A stretch of 64,000 nucleotides of DNA, from contig JXTB01000094.1 in NCBI GenBank assembly GCA_002914805.1, forward strand, positions 614,607 through 678,606, in the 5' to 3' direction. This document shows positions 25,415 to 37,780 of this stretch, in pieces. The notes beneath the pieces were generated by a model, which saw only the letters and a program-made list of their open reading frames with translations, searched no databases and was not told the DNA's origin. Source of the stretch: Parasponia andersonii (Eukaryota > Streptophyta > Magnoliopsida > Rosales > Cannabaceae). The position numbers and the translations under genes were made by a program. Positions within the stretch are counted from its first letter, which is position 1. Every line of letters starts with the position of its first letter.

Positions 25415-25721
25415 CTATAAGGAAACTAGACTGGTTTTCATGAAAATTTTATGATTTTCAATGATTTATTTACAAACAGGATATTTTATTAAAAAGAATT
25501 TAAACTAATTTCTAAGAAATTTTTGTGGTTTCCAATGATTTACTTACATATATGGCATTTTACTAAAAAGAAATCAAATGAATTCTAATAAACCGTTGTA
25601 GTTTCCTCTGATTTACTTTCATATAGGGGGTTTCGCTTAAAGGAAACCAAACTGAATTCTACGAAATCCCAAAAATTTTGTGATTTTCTGTAATTTACTT
25701 ATATATATATATATATATATA
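25415..25721. repeat. Minisatellite, about 73-bp unit, about 4 degenerate copies, ending in a TA tract
   Basis: Units start near 25419, 25491, 25565 and 25639, each beginning 'aaaaagaaa' or 'aaggaaacc' and containing 'actgaattcta' and 'tgatttacttac' variants. The last unit runs into TA repeats at 25700-25721. Confidence 0.8.
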
Positions 25722-26399
25722 ACACTCTTTAATTATTTTATATTGATTAAACTGATAATCTAGCATTCCTAGTAGCTAAGATAGCCTGTTCTGTTAAATG
25801 GTGGTTTTGGATTTTTTTAGGAAAAAAACACCAAATTGATTCGGTGTATCAAAATCAGATAAAGTGGCTCAGGTGGCTCCATAGATCTAGTAGAAAGAAT
25901 AAGTGATATGGCAGAATTTGACATACAAGAATGATAATAACTATCAATGGTATTGATAAGTTTTAACCATAAAAAAAAATAAAATTATTAGTATTACTCT
26001 TTGTACAAAGTAGTGATGAAGTTTTTACACTTGTAGTACATAAGAGTTAACGCATAACAATGCAAAACTTAGTTTGTCTCATTTTTTCACTATTTATGTC
26101 AATTTGTGATCTTCTAATACTAGTACATGCAACTCTAGCTCTAGCAATGCTCTAAGTTTTGACCTCATTATGTATTATTTTCCTTTTTTACGTTTAATTT
26201 TGTGTATAGGAAATGATTGGCATTGGAGTTTCGTGCATTTTTAAGCTTTTTAAGTGGTATTGGAATGATAATAACTACAGATTAGTAGTATCAGATAAGA
26301 GAGTGACAAGTGTATTTTACACTTATCTTTACTATACATTTGAGCTTAAGAATTGCTCGTCTTTGAGCTCTTTTTACTTGTTTTGTTGTTTATGATGCA
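25722..26399. other. AT-rich intergenic DNA
   Basis: No gene recognised. 26200-26399 may be the left part of the repeat that follows, but it does not align with the other copy of that repeat. Confidence 0.35.
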
Positions 26400-27740
26400 T
26401 ATTTCAGGTGAGAGTTTGTCGAGCAAAGAATGTTGTTCTTCGGAGTTAATTTTGAGGTAAATCAAGATGTTTAAGTGGAAAATTTGCACAGTAATGAGAG
26501 AAGACTGGTGATAGAGCTCGTAAAGTGGAAATTAAGAGTCAATTCGGTGCCACAAAATCATAGAGGAAGTAGAGCTGTAGCCCTAAAAATCTAGCACTGC
26601 AACCCCAAAACCATGGGATTGCAGGACCATTTCCATGAGCCCGTGGCCCTAAAACAATGGGGCTGCAGTGCCAAATTTGATGCTGCAGCCTCAATACCGT
26701 GGCACTGTAGCACCATCTTCCTGCTAGCTATGCTACCGCAGTGCCAGGCTCGATGCTTCAGTGCCAAAAAGTTGCAGAAAACCCAAATTTTGCTCATGAC
26801 AACTCTTCTATTTAAACTCTCTTTCTCTCATCTGAAAAAGAGAACAAAAAGGGGGACGAAAACTCTAGTAGCCAAGGGTTCTTAGAGCTATTTCTAAGAG
26901 AGAAATAACATCAAAAAAATGGATTCAAGCTAAAAAACTTACATTAGGAAAGCTTCAAAAGAGTTTTTTCTTTCCTCTTGTTTTTGTTTTCCTCTTCCAT
27001 TTTCTGCATTGAATATGTATCAATTTTGTTATCTATATTGTGATTCTCTTTATAAGAAAATTTAAACTCCATTTCTAGGGAGGCAATTGAACTTATAATA
27101 TAATCCAACTATTTTGTTTTTTTAATTGTTCTTGAAATCTATTGTTGAGTTGATTGTTCTATCTTGAGTTTAATGCATCTATTTACTTGGCCATTAAATA
27201 GAGTTTTTTCATGAAATCTATATGAACGTGAGAAGTGGATTATAGATTTGGATATAGATAGAATATCATAAGATTGCCTAATTTAGGGTAAGTTTGCATA
27301 GGATAGAAATATAGTTGTGTAACTTGTGCAACCTTGTATGAGAATGACCAAACTTAATGAGTCTAATCAATTTATGTTAGGAGTAATATATTATTTTGTT
27401 TAGATATTTTCACTTATGTCTTGGAAAAGATTTTGTGAATACTTTAAGATTCTCGGTTGTCAATTCTATATAGATAATTGTTTTATATGGAAAACTAGTA
27501 GATAGAAGAGTTAGAGGTTAGATTGTATTCTTAGGTTCCTTGCTATTGCTTTAAGAACTATTTCTTTTTACATTGTTATTTATATTTTAATTTTAGCATA
27601 AAATCATCTAATATTGTCGATTCGATAAACTAGGAACTAGTTTCGGTTAGTACTTAGCATTTGTAAATTAAGTATTCTTTGTGGGATCTACACTATTTTG
27701 CTCTATATTACTTGTTACGACTCATATACTTACGGTATTT
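26400..27740. repeat. Non-coding interspersed repeat, copy 2, with a 'ctgcagtgcc' motif cluster
   Basis: Homologous to 10900-12420 (see that entry). Between about 26570 and 26770 it contains a run of irregular short repeats of 'gctgcagtgccaa' and 'cgtggcactgtagcacc', some mutually inverted, making a locally GC-richer, hairpin-prone patch. The analogous patch in copy 1 is more decayed. No protein-coding remnant was found. Confidence 0.5.
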
Positions 27741-27751
27741 TATGTGTTAGA

Positions 27752-29812
27752 AAGAGAAGGTATCACATGAAAAAATAGTTGCAAGGATTTATTTGTAACT
27801 TACAAAGAGAAGCTGAAAGAGATGATGAAGAAGATTGAAGAGGCAATTCCTAAAGCATATAGTGCAATTATTCAGAGTCTCCCCGATCAAGTACTTAGGA
27901 AGGTATCACACGAAAAAACAGTCGCTGATATCTGGAATAAGCTTGAGAAAATTTACACAACCAAATCTCTTTCGAATAGAATTTATCTTAAGAAAAGCTT
28001 TTATGGTTTTAAGATGGATGAAACAAAGTCAATTGAGGACAGTCTTGATGATTTTCACAAGTTAGTTCTTGATCTGGAAAACTTCGATATTAAGATAGAA
28101 AAAGAAGACAAAGTTGTAATTCTCTTGAATTCTTTGCCAAAATCTCTTAAACATTTTAAGGAAACCATAAAATATGGTAGAATTACTATTTTTGTAAATG
28201 ATATTCAAAATGCTCTAAATTCAAAGATGTTGGATATGAAAAGTACAAAGAAGAGTGGAGAAAATTCGAATGTTAGTAGAAGACTAGAAAAAAGGAAAAT
28301 TAGTGAAAGCAAGAAGTCTCATTCCAGATCAGAGTCTAAAGAGGAAAAAAAGACTACAGAAATGTAAGGTGTTATCACTGTAATAAAAATGGTCATATTA
28401 GGAGATTGTACCAATAAAGAATTGAAAAAGAATCATATCAACGAAAGGGAGATGCAATAGTTGTAGATGAAGGGTATGAGAATGCCAAAGTACTGGCAGT
28501 TATAGCAAGCAAGATTTCAAATGAATGGATTTTAGACTCAGGATGTACTTATCATATGTGTCCAAGAAGAGATTAGTTTACATCCTATCAAAAGGTTTCT
28601 AGCAGAAAAGTGCTAATGGGCAATAATGTAACGTGCAATGTTGCTGGGATTAGTACAATAGCTATCAAGATCTTTGATGGAATGAGCAGGTTCTCGAAAG
28701 AAGTCAGGGACATTGCATTCTCCATGGTGGCACTGAAATTGACTCTACATGTTCTGAAATCGGACTTGATTTTGATAAGAGCAGATTATGGCATCAAAGA
28801 TTGGGATATTTAAGTGACAAAGGATTACAAGAATTGTATAAACAAGGATTACTTTATGGTGACAAGATAAATAAGCTAAACTTTTGTGAATCATGTATGT
28901 CTATACAGATCTTTGGAGGCTTGTCAAACTTGCTTCACATGGAGGTAGTACAAGTAGTTCTGAACTTGCTGAAACAATTTTAGAACTTCAAACAAGGAGT
29001 ATTTTGAGTTTGAGGTGGAGCCACCACTTCAAGAAGTTACCTACAATGAACAAAGTGTACAAGATGTAATTAGTACAGATGCTCATGGACAGATGCCCAA
29101 CGCTATTGAAACAAAAACATCAAGTTTGCCAAGTTCGAGTTATCAGCTTACAAGAGACAGATAAAGAAGGGCAGTCAAGGCATTGTCAGTTTAGTTTTAT
29201 AGATTTGTTAGAATATGCTTTGTTGATAGTAACCGAGTATGAAGAAAGTGAACCACTTTCTTATATTGAAGCAATAACGAGTAAGGAATCTGATAAATGG
29301 TTAGTAGTTATGATAGAGGAGTATAAATCTCTACAAAAGAACTAGACCTGGTAGTTGGTTGAAAGGACACCACACTAGAAATTAGTATCTTGTAAGTGAA
29401 TCTTTAAAAGAAAAAATGGTGCTTCAGTGAAAGATCCTATCAGGTATAAGGCGAGGCTTGTAGCTAGGGAGTTTATTCAAAGAGAAGGAGTAGACTATAC
29501 TGAAATGTTTTCACCAGTTGTGAAACACACATCAATCACACATCAATCAGGATCTTAATAGCTATTATGGCTCAATTTCATTGGGAACTTGAGCAATTAG
29601 ATGTTAAAATAGCATTTTTATATGGAGATGTTGAAGAGAAGATCTTAATGGCTCAACCTGAAGGGCTTAAGGTTTCTGGCAAAGAAAATATGGTCTGTTT
29701 GCTCAAAAAGTTTTTATATGGACTTAAGCAGTCATCCAAACAATGGTATAAAAGTTTTGACAATTTTACACTTAAGATTGGTATCTTGAGGAGCAACTAC
29801 AATAGTTGTTTT
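27752..29812 (+). pseudogene. Outer Copia element, left part: gag, protease, truncated integrase, start of RT
   Basis: Remnant of a Ty1/Copia polyprotein that made virus-like particles and integrated element DNA. In order: a gag stretch (27822-28367, open for 181 codons); a CCHC zinc knuckle starting at 28370 (CYHCNKNGH) whose last cysteine is disturbed by a small indel; an aspartic protease with intact D-S-G at 28535-28543; a pre-integrase segment with 'LWHQRLGYL' (28785-28900); the first catalytic aspartate region of integrase (T-D-L-W, 28905-28915); then an abrupt jump past the rest of the integrase core. RT resumes at about 29430 with '[11 protein letters not shown]' and 'FLYGLKQS'. Many frameshifts and stops. 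No LTR or primer site is visible upstream. The right part lies at 39530-39975, beyond an inserted younger Copia element. Confidence 0.85.
29808..29812. repeat. Left target-site copy of inserted Copia element
   Basis: 'gtttt' just before the 5' LTR; the partner after the 3' LTR (39530-39534) is 'gattt', matching at 4 of 5 bases. Removing the element and one copy brings the two halves of the outer RT together in the same reading frame. Confidence 0.65.
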
Positions 29813-31450
29813 TGTTGGAATAATGTTTTATAAAGCAGTTTATTATTTAGACATTATAAACAATAATTATTAGATTATTTAGTATCTATTTGTTATTAAT
29901 AAATTCCATGTTATGAATTTTTATTTCATTTATATCCCATTGATATACATGTGATGTGTATGTTTAACTTATACAAACATCTAAAAGATTCCAAGACATG
30001 AAAATGAGTAATAAAGAATTATTCGTATAATGGGTTCATATGTGGGAGACATTATAGTCTTTATTTCATTATATCTAAATTAAATTGTTGCATTCTGCAT
30101 ATTGAAGATGGAATACTTTACTATACCGTAGAATGTAGTGTTGTCTATTTAATTAATGAAGTCTCTAATTATCGAAGTAAGTCTTCGCATAAAAATACTA
30201 GTGTGTTATAAGAAAGGTATAACAGCATCGAACAGGACCTAGTGAATTAGAATTTGAGGTTAAATACCGTAACTCAAATTTCTAATTTTACTAATCTAGC
30301 ACTATTGTAAAAGACCTTAATCCTAGTGATTAACGAACTTACTTTCATGTGTTTTATTTTTTGGAGTTACTGAAGGACTAGTTCCGATTTGTGGTTTGAA
30401 TTCTAGTATCTTGGAAGATAAGGTATATGAAATGTGTAGAACGTTTTTCATGATAGACACCATGTATATATTGTCACTTTGAGTTTTTTCAAGTACTTAG
30501 ATAATATAAATTAGGACCCCGGTATTCACTATGTGAATTTAACTTTATTGTTATAAGCAGATACAAACACCATAGTCAACTATTAGCTATTAGATGAAAA
30601 ATGGAAACTCTATATACTAGAGGGTAATACGATAATTTTACCCTACTAGTATGGTATTGCATTGAGAGTATGTCTACAGGTATAGTATAGGCTAAATAGA
30701 TTAAGCTAATTAATTATTAATAAGCTTCACAGAAAATAAATGACATTTAGTCCAAGAGTTCAATATTGGGCTTATAGTGGTGTGCCACAATATTAATAGA
30801 CAAGGCCCAATCATAATTAGGAGTTAATTATGATAGTGAGTATATGGTTCATTGGAGCTTGGGCTTTATAGATCTATTTGATCCCCTGTTTAGCTCAAAT
30901 TAAAGCCCAATAGTTATTTGATGATCAGTTAAGCTCAATAAGCCCATTAGGGTTTATTAATCTTTCTATAGTTAAGAGAAAAGTTCTCTAACAACCAGAT
31001 ATAAGTTACATATGAAATACCCCCTTGAGAAGAGAGTGACACAGAAAAACAGAGGGGAAGAAAGAGAGAGAGTAGAGAAAATCGGCTACCACTAGAGATT
31101 CACTGTCTTTAGAGTTTCGGCCATCCCGGGGAAATCGATTCAAGGAGATTGTCTTCTTGTTCATCTATGGATCTCTTTGTTGGGCATTAAGAAGGTGACC
31201 ACCCACTGGATCAATCAAACGGCTTTCGAGAATAAATAGGAAGACAAGAAGGTTGTGGAGTGAATCTGAGTATGGTTCTTGTCTAGATCAAGAGTTAATT
31301 TATATTTGATCACGATCCGAAATGTTTTGTAAAAAGAAATATTTTAAACAACCAATTCCGTTGCGTTTCTTGATTTTACAAAATTATGGTATTCTTGAAA
31401 ATGATTTTATGAAAATATTTTTCAGAAATTTATTCCAGTTGACACCAGTA
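29813..31450 (+). repeat. 5' LTR of inner Copia element
   Basis: Begins 'tgttggaataatg' and ends 'ttgacaccagta'; the 3' copy ends 'ctaacaccagca', so the terminal CA has mutated to TA here. It contains a single copy of the ~78 bp segment that is doubled in the 3' LTR. Confidence 0.9.
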
Positions 31451-31452
31451 AT

Positions 31453-31464
31453 TGATATCAGAGC
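31453..31464 (+). promoter_or_regulatory. Primer binding site, initiator-tRNA-Met type
   Basis: 'tgatatcagagc' two bases after the 5' LTR. The usual plant Copia site is 'tggtatcagagc', complementary to the 3' end of initiator methionine tRNA; one base has changed. Confidence 0.85.
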
Positions 31465-33811
31465 ATGGTTTTATTGTTGATCTAGCATATTTTACTCCGG
31501 ACTATTCTCTTATTGATTGATATTTTTTATTTCCTGAAAGGTTTTATTTATTTTTGGTCTTGTTCATATTATGAATATGCTCTAGTTTGTATGATGGTCA
31601 ATAGATTCAATGAGTTTGAATGATTATTTGATTAGATTTTGCTACGAGGAAATGATCATGTTTATTTTGATTTTTGTTTTCCGACATGTTCTTGATTTCT
31701 ATGTGTTCATGTTTTATGTTCTTGAAAAAATTATGCATGGAAATGTTTTGTTCTTTAAATTTTTTTTTGGAGTTTTATGAAAACTATTTTTTCAATTTAA
31801 AAAAAAAATGAAATGACGGAATGGTGCACGGCTAGAAACCGTGCACACCACCTACGTGAGCCCCGTGGGTGTGACCTGCACACAGGCTGTGCAGGCATAA
31901 CCCCGCGCATGGCCACGCGGGTGAGGCACCACTGGTGCACCCTGCGCATGTAGTGCGGGCACAACCCCGATGGCCGCGTGGATGCGATCCGCACGTGACC
32001 TGCGGGAGGCCAGCCTGCGCATGGTGAGGAGGCACGGCCCCGTTGGCTGCGCGAGTGGCCTCCCGTGCCTTCACCGCTTAGGGCGCTGCCTCGTACATTT
32101 GATGTGCGAGAATTATGCGAGCTCATTGTCGCTCAGGAGTTGTCCCGAGCGAGGCCGCGTAGCATTATGAGAGCCCGTTAGTGCCAAGTTATTGTCCTGA
32201 GCGTGGCCGCATACTGGCTTCCCGTTCCATCCGTCGGCTTGTCCCGACACTTTTTGTATTTCTGGCCATAATTTTAATTATTTCATTTTAAAATTAATTT
32301 AATTTATCCATAGTTTTGTGAAAACTGATAGATTAAATTTTAAATTCAAATTTTTAAAATCCTTATTAAATTTGAATTTTCAAAATTTAAATTGATAGGA
32401 TATTTTAATTTGAATTACGGATATGATTGATATCCATAATATCTTAATTATTGTTTGAATAATTAGAGATATTTTAAAATGAAAATTTTTAAAATTAGAT
32501 ATTATGAGATAATATCCTTTTAGTTTTAAATTCAAATTTGAATAGATATTTTGAAAAACTGATTATATGATAGTTGGTAATCTATTTTTTGAATTTTAAA
32601 TTAGTTTAAATTCAAATGAGAGATATTGTAGGAGATTTTATTTGTAAAATCTTCTATCTTTTAAATTTTAATTTTATGAAGATTTGAAATTTAAATTTAA
32701 ATCAGAATATCTTTTCAAATCTTCAAATTTGAATTTATGGTTGATAGATATTTGATGAGTTTAGATATTGATTTGAATTTTGAATTCAAATTTGACAGGA
32801 TAAGATAATGAGAGATATTTAAGGATGTTAAATTCAAATTAAGATTTCAAAAGTTGAAATTTAAATTTGAGATATTTTAGGTGATTTAATTAGTTAAATA
32901 TTTTATTTAAACTGATTAGATTTTGTGAAAATCTTTTCTAATTTAAATTTTAAATATTATCTTCCATATTTAAACATTTAACATCATCTTATCAATTAGA
33001 ATTATTTAAATGTTAAATAATTTTAAATTACTAGAAATTAATAAATCATTAACAATTAATTATTTATCTGCTTACTACTTTAGTATTATTAGAATAATGT
33101 TGCATGCATGCCTAATAATTAAGTATTATTACATGATCTTTAGTAACATGTCATATAGAAAATTAGAGCTACTCTCATGCAAATATGAACATGCTTACAT
33201 AATTGATTTTAGGTTAGTAAACTAGTTAGATAACTGGTAAAATCTATAAATCTCTTATTATAAAATATTGAGTGGGAGAAGGTATGTGATGCCTATAGTT
33301 TCCATTGTTCATTATGTATTAGGATGAGCCTTGCCTCAGAATCTTGCTGAGCTCCTATAAGAGGGTTTCTCATCTAGGTAATACTCAAAATGAGCTTCTA
33401 AGGATAGGGTACTAGGTAGACTATATGAGTCTAATCGCCTGTAGGAGATGGTCTTATATAGAAAGCTTAGTTAACAAAACAATGGTTAAATACTCAACTC
33501 GAAACATTAATATCCTCACGTAGGAGTTCTTATTAGTCGATTAGAGGACCAAAGAGAATGGTAGTTAGAAATATGAGATAAGAGTTATCTATCTATTTAC
33601 TAATTGAAATTGTTTCAATTTGACTTGCTGATTGCATGACTTCCCTAAAAGGCTTGTAATCAGTAGTAGGTTAAATTACCATAAATATAAGTGATAGTCT
33701 TAGGGATACTTCACTTGCATATTGTATGCTTAAATACTTTATGTTAATTATTTGGAACATAATAAATGATGTTTTTTTATACGTGGAATATTTATTTATT
33801 TTTCAGTAGAT
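31465..33811 (+). other. Long untranslated leader of inner Copia element
   Basis: About 2.35 kb between primer site and gag. A GC-rich island (31815-32250) is followed by extremely AT-rich DNA (32270-33060) in which variants of 'aaatttgaattcaaat' recur in both orientations. From 33260 to 33700 a more complex stretch is of the type seen in leaders of related Copia elements ('gatgagccttgcctcag', 'gctgagctcctataagag'). Confidence 0.6.
31815..32250. other. GC-rich island in the Copia leader
   Basis: About 435 bp of strikingly GC-rich sequence inside AT-rich DNA, made partly of repeated variants of 'gggcacaaccccgatggcc' and 'cgcatggccacgcgggtg'. Open frames across it exist on both strands but are explained by composition. 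It may be a structured leader element (dimerisation, packaging or translation control) or an acquired sequence. Confidence 0.7.
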
Positions 33812-34711
33812 ATGGCACTTAATCCCTTATCTACTTTACTCACACAAAATAAGCTGGACGATTAAACTATATAGACTGGAAACGTAACCTAGACATAGTG
33901 TTTGCTGCTGATAAACATAAGTGGGTTCTCACCACTACATGTCCTATTCAACCAACTGAGGATATCCACCAACGATGAAAGAAATTTATATGATAAGTGG
34001 AAGTAATCTAATAAGATGGCTAAGTACTATATACTTGGCTCAATAAGCAATATATTGCAATAATAACAACGTGGGATGGATACTACTGTTGACATTATGC
34101 TGAGTGTTGACGAAATATTCGCTAGTTTCGGTCGTCAAGCTAGAAATGAGGCTACAAGTACATTTTTTAATCTTCATCAAAAGAAAGGTATTCCAGTTCG
34201 GGAACATATAATAAAAGTCATCGCATGTCTCAATGAACTAGAAATCCTTGGAGCTAAAATTAATTGTGACACCTAAATTGACATGGTTTTGAACACATTG
34301 TCAGACAGTTTTAATCAATTTAAGATTGATCATGAGATTCATCAGAAGAATTATACTCTTACTGGCCTGATAAAAGATCTACAAATTGCTGAGAATATTT
34401 CTAAGAAGAATAAGTCAGGGACAGCTGAGGTTAATGTAGCTCAAGCTAGTTCTTCCAAACCTAAGTCGAAAGGCAAAGGTAAGGGAAAGAAAAAGACTCC
34501 TGCTTTTCTGGCTCCAAAGAAAAAGAAGACTAAGAAGGATGCAAAACCAAAGAGAAAATGTTTCCACTGCCGTGAGGATGGACATTGGAAGAGGAATTGC
34601 AAAACTTATATAGCCCTTAAAAAGGAGAAGGACAATGACAAGGACAAACAAGGTAATGACAATTTGTTATTCATTGAGGTTTGTCATGTGGTCGATTCTA
34701 TCGATTCTTAG
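33812..34711 (+). pseudogene. gag of inner Copia element
   Basis: Structural polyprotein region for the virus-like particle. The start follows ATG at 33812; an early frameshift and stops interrupt the N-terminal part, where 'DWKRNLDIV' near 33880 is typical of this Copia group. The frame is largely open at 34076-34276 and 34283-34711. A lysine-rich stretch precedes the CCHC zinc knuckle at 34559-34600 (C-x2-C-x4-H-x4-C, all four ligands present), which binds element RNA. It ends at a TAG where gag normally runs on into protease. Confidence 0.9.
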
Positions 34712-34930
34712 ATCATAGATTCGAGAGCCACTGACCATGTTTGTAATACTTTGCAGGGGTTCAAGGAAACCAGGAAGTTCGGTAGTGAAGAGTTCACGTT
34801 GCGATTAGGAGATGGCTCAATAGTTGAAGCTCGTGCAATGGGAGATGTTATTTTGAATTTTGATGATTTTAGGTTTTTAGAAATAAAGAATTGTTATTAT
34901 ATTCTAGTATTTAAACGAATTTGATTTCTG
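34703..34930 (+). pseudogene. Aspartic protease of inner Copia element, active site mutated
   Basis: Normally cleaves the gag-pol polyprotein. The active-site triad expected as D-S-G reads D-S-R at 34718-34726, followed by 'ATDHVCN', which identifies the site. A stop codon lies just upstream, at the position of the usual tryptophan. Confidence 0.85.
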
Positions 34931-34959
34931 TTTCCTATTTGATAAGACAAGGTTATTCT

Positions 34960-36160
34960 GTTTATTTTGACAATAAAGTTTCTATTTAGAAAGAATAAAA
35001 GTCTTATTCGTACTGGTACTCATAGAAGTATTCTTTTCTTTATTCAACCTAAAAGTATCTCATTGCACAATCTTGAAAATGTTTCTGAACATGTAGAATC
35101 TAAACATAAGAAAGTGAAAGTAAATACTAATGATGAAACTTATCTCTAGCATTTGAGACTCGGTCATATTAACCTAAACAGAATTCAAAGGTTAGTCAAT
35201 GATGGACCTCTAAGTTCGTTAAAAGTCAAATCATTACCAACTTACGAATCCTGTTTGGAAGGTAAAATGACTAAAAGACCATTTATTGGAAAAGGACTCA
35301 GAGTTCAAGAATACCTTAAGTTAGTACACATTGATGTCTATGGGCTCTTGAATATTCAAGCACAAGGAGGATTTGAATACTTCACTAAGTTTACGGATGA
35401 TTATTCTAGATTTGGTTATGTTTACCTAATGCAATGCAAATCAGATTCTTTTGAAAAGTTCAGAGAATTCAAAGCGGAAACTAAAAAGCAGTTAGGAAAT
35501 AACATAAAGACCCTTCGATCTGATCGAGGTGGTGAATACCTCTCTGGAGAATTCTCTGAACTTTTCATAGACAATGGGATCATATCCCAACTCATAGCAT
35601 CTAGTACGCCTCAACTAAATGGTGTTGTTGAAAGAAGAAATAGGATACTTTTGGATATGGTTAGGTCGATACTCAGTTATTCACAATTATTTGCATCTTT
35701 TTGGGGTTATGCCTTAGAAACTGCTATGTACCTGCTGAATAGAGTTCCTTTTAAGTCAGTACCTAAGACTCCATTTGAACTATAGAACATAAACCTAGTT
35801 TGCATCATATCTATATTTAGGGTTGTCCAGCATACATGTTGAAAGGGAAAATGACTAAGTTGAAATCACGATCTGAATTGTGTCTATTTATGGGTTACCC
35901 AAAATGAACTAGAGGGTATAATTTCTATAGTATTGAAGAAAAGAAAGTTTTAGTGAGTACAAATGCTACTTTCTTAGAAGAAAACTATATGAAAGATTTC
36001 AAGCCCAAAAGTAAGTTAGTTCTAAAAGAATTAACTGATAATGTTATCAGCCCATCTATAGAAGATAAGATAGAGAAAGTACTTAGAAAAGATAAATCAT
36101 TTGACACTCAACAAACATCAGATTCTCATTGTAGTGGGAGTTGTGAGACAATCTGAAAGA
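34960..36160 (+). pseudogene. Integrase of inner Copia element
   Basis: DDE-type integrase that joins element DNA to the chromosome. The pre-integrase part has 'HLRLGHINLNRI' (35150-35185) with a TAG replacing the usual W before it, then 'ESC' without a clear second cysteine partner. The catalytic core (open 35153-35785, 210 codons) shows the three acidic positions in H-I-D-V-Y-G (35328-35345), L-R-S-D-R-G-G (35515-35535) and G-V-V-E-R-R-N (35621-35641). The C-terminal part after 35786 has several stops. Confidence 0.9.
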
Positions 36161-36199
36161 TACTTGAGAATATGAGAGTCTTGTGACCAAGAATCTGAT

Positions 36200-36990
36200 C
36201 CTTACACCTACAATGAGGCAATGGATGATATTGATAAAGATCTCTGGCAAAAAGCAATGGAATCCAAAATAGAGTCCATGTACTCAAATAAAGTCTAGGA
36301 ACTTAAAGATCCACCTGAAGGGATAAAACCCATTAGGTGTAAGTGGGTCTATAAGAGAAAGAGAGAAATAGACGGGAAAGTAGAGACTTTCAAGATAAGG
36401 TTAGTTACAAAGGGTTATACACAGAAGGAAGGTATCGACTATAAAGAAATCTTCTCTCCTGTAGTTATGATCAAGTCTATTCGCATACTCTTATCTATCG
36501 CTGCATCTCTTGATTATGAGATATGGCAAATGGACTTTAAGACTGCATTCCTGAACGACAATCTTGACGAACGTATCTATGTGATACAACCAGAGGGATT
36601 CATTGAAAAGGGACAAGAAAGAAAAGTTTATGAACTTAAGAGATCTATTTATGGACTCAAGCAAGTGTCTAGATCATGGAACATAAGATTTGATGAAGCA
36701 ATTAAGTTTTATGGTTTTGAAAGAAACGTAGATGAGCCTTGTGTCTATAAAAAAATTCAGGATAACAAAGTGATTTTTCTGATACTGTATGTTGATGATA
36801 TTCTAATCATTAGAAATGATGTTGGATCATTTTCATCAGTGAAAGTTTGGTTAGCATAACAGTTTGATATGAAGGACTTAGGTGAAGCTTGTTATGTTCT
36901 AGGAATACATATTCTATGAGACAGAAAGAATAAACGTACAGCTTTATCACAAGCTTCATATGTAGACATAATACTAGTAAGGTTTGCAAT
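36200..36990 (+). pseudogene. Reverse transcriptase of inner Copia element
   Basis: RNA-directed DNA polymerase domain. Copia landmarks in order: 'KWVYKRKREIDGKVETFK' (36340-36395), 'FSPVV' (36455), 'QMDFKTAFLNDNLDE' (36526-36570), 'SIYGLKQVSRSW' (36644-36680), and the catalytic Y-V-D-D at 36788-36799. One long open stretch (36467-36859) then a TAG, a further TGA near 36919, and frameshifts. Confidence 0.95.
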
Positions 36991-37770
36991 GTATAATTCT
37001 AAGAAAGGTTTAACACCCTTTCGTAAAGGAATTACTCTATCTAATGAGAATTCTCCTAAGACAGAAAAAGAGAAAAAACAGATAAGAAATATTCCTTATG
37101 CTTCGGCAGTGGGAAGTCTCATGTATGTCATGTTTTGCACAAGACCAGATATTTGTTATGCTGTTGGGATTGTAAGTCGTTACCAATCCAATCCAGGACC
37201 TAAACATTGGGGTACAGTCAAGCATATTCTAAAGTATCTTCGGAGAACTAGAAATCATATGCTTGTATATTCTGGAGAAGATCTAACACATGTTGGATAT
37301 ACTGATTCGGATTTTCAATATGATAAAGACTCTAGAAGATCAACTTTTGGTTCAATCTTTAACCTTGGTGGTAGAGCCATTATAGAGAAGTATCAAGCAA
37401 TCTTGTGTTACGGATTCAACCATGGAGGCTGAATATATAGCGGCTTCTAAAGCAGCTAAAGAGGCGGTCTGACTTCGTAATTTCCTTTTAGATCTTGAGG
37501 TAGTACCTGGAGCACAGTAACCTATGACACTTTACTGTGATAACAATAAAGCAGTTGCTAACTCCAGAGAGCCCAGAAGCCATAAGAGAGGAAAACACAT
37601 AGAGAAGAAATATCATGTACTCAGAAAAATTGTTCAAAGAAGAGACGTGATAGTGAGTAAGATAGTGTCTGCAGAAAACCTTGCTGATCCTTTTACTAAA
37701 TCTTAAGCTATCAAAGTATTTGAGGACCACCTAGAAGGAATGGGACTACATGATATGTCACATCTACTTT
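36991..37770 (+). pseudogene. RNase H of inner Copia element
   Basis: Degrades RNA in RNA-DNA hybrids during reverse transcription. Recognisable by 'SAVGSLMYVMFCTRPDI' (37108-37158), 'GIVSRYQSNPG' (37167-37199), 'GYTDSDF' (37297-37317), 'MEAEYIAASKAA' in a shifted frame (37421-37456), 'LYCDNNKAV' (37528-37555) and 'NLADPFTKS' near 37690. Frameshifted near 37400 and with several stops. Confidence 0.9.
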
Positions 37771-37780
37771 AAAGGCTAAG

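Noticed and set aside
31797..32170. Overlapping open frames in the GC-rich Copia leader on both strands
   Set aside because: Stops are rare in GC-rich DNA; no domain, and the position is a retrotransposon leader.
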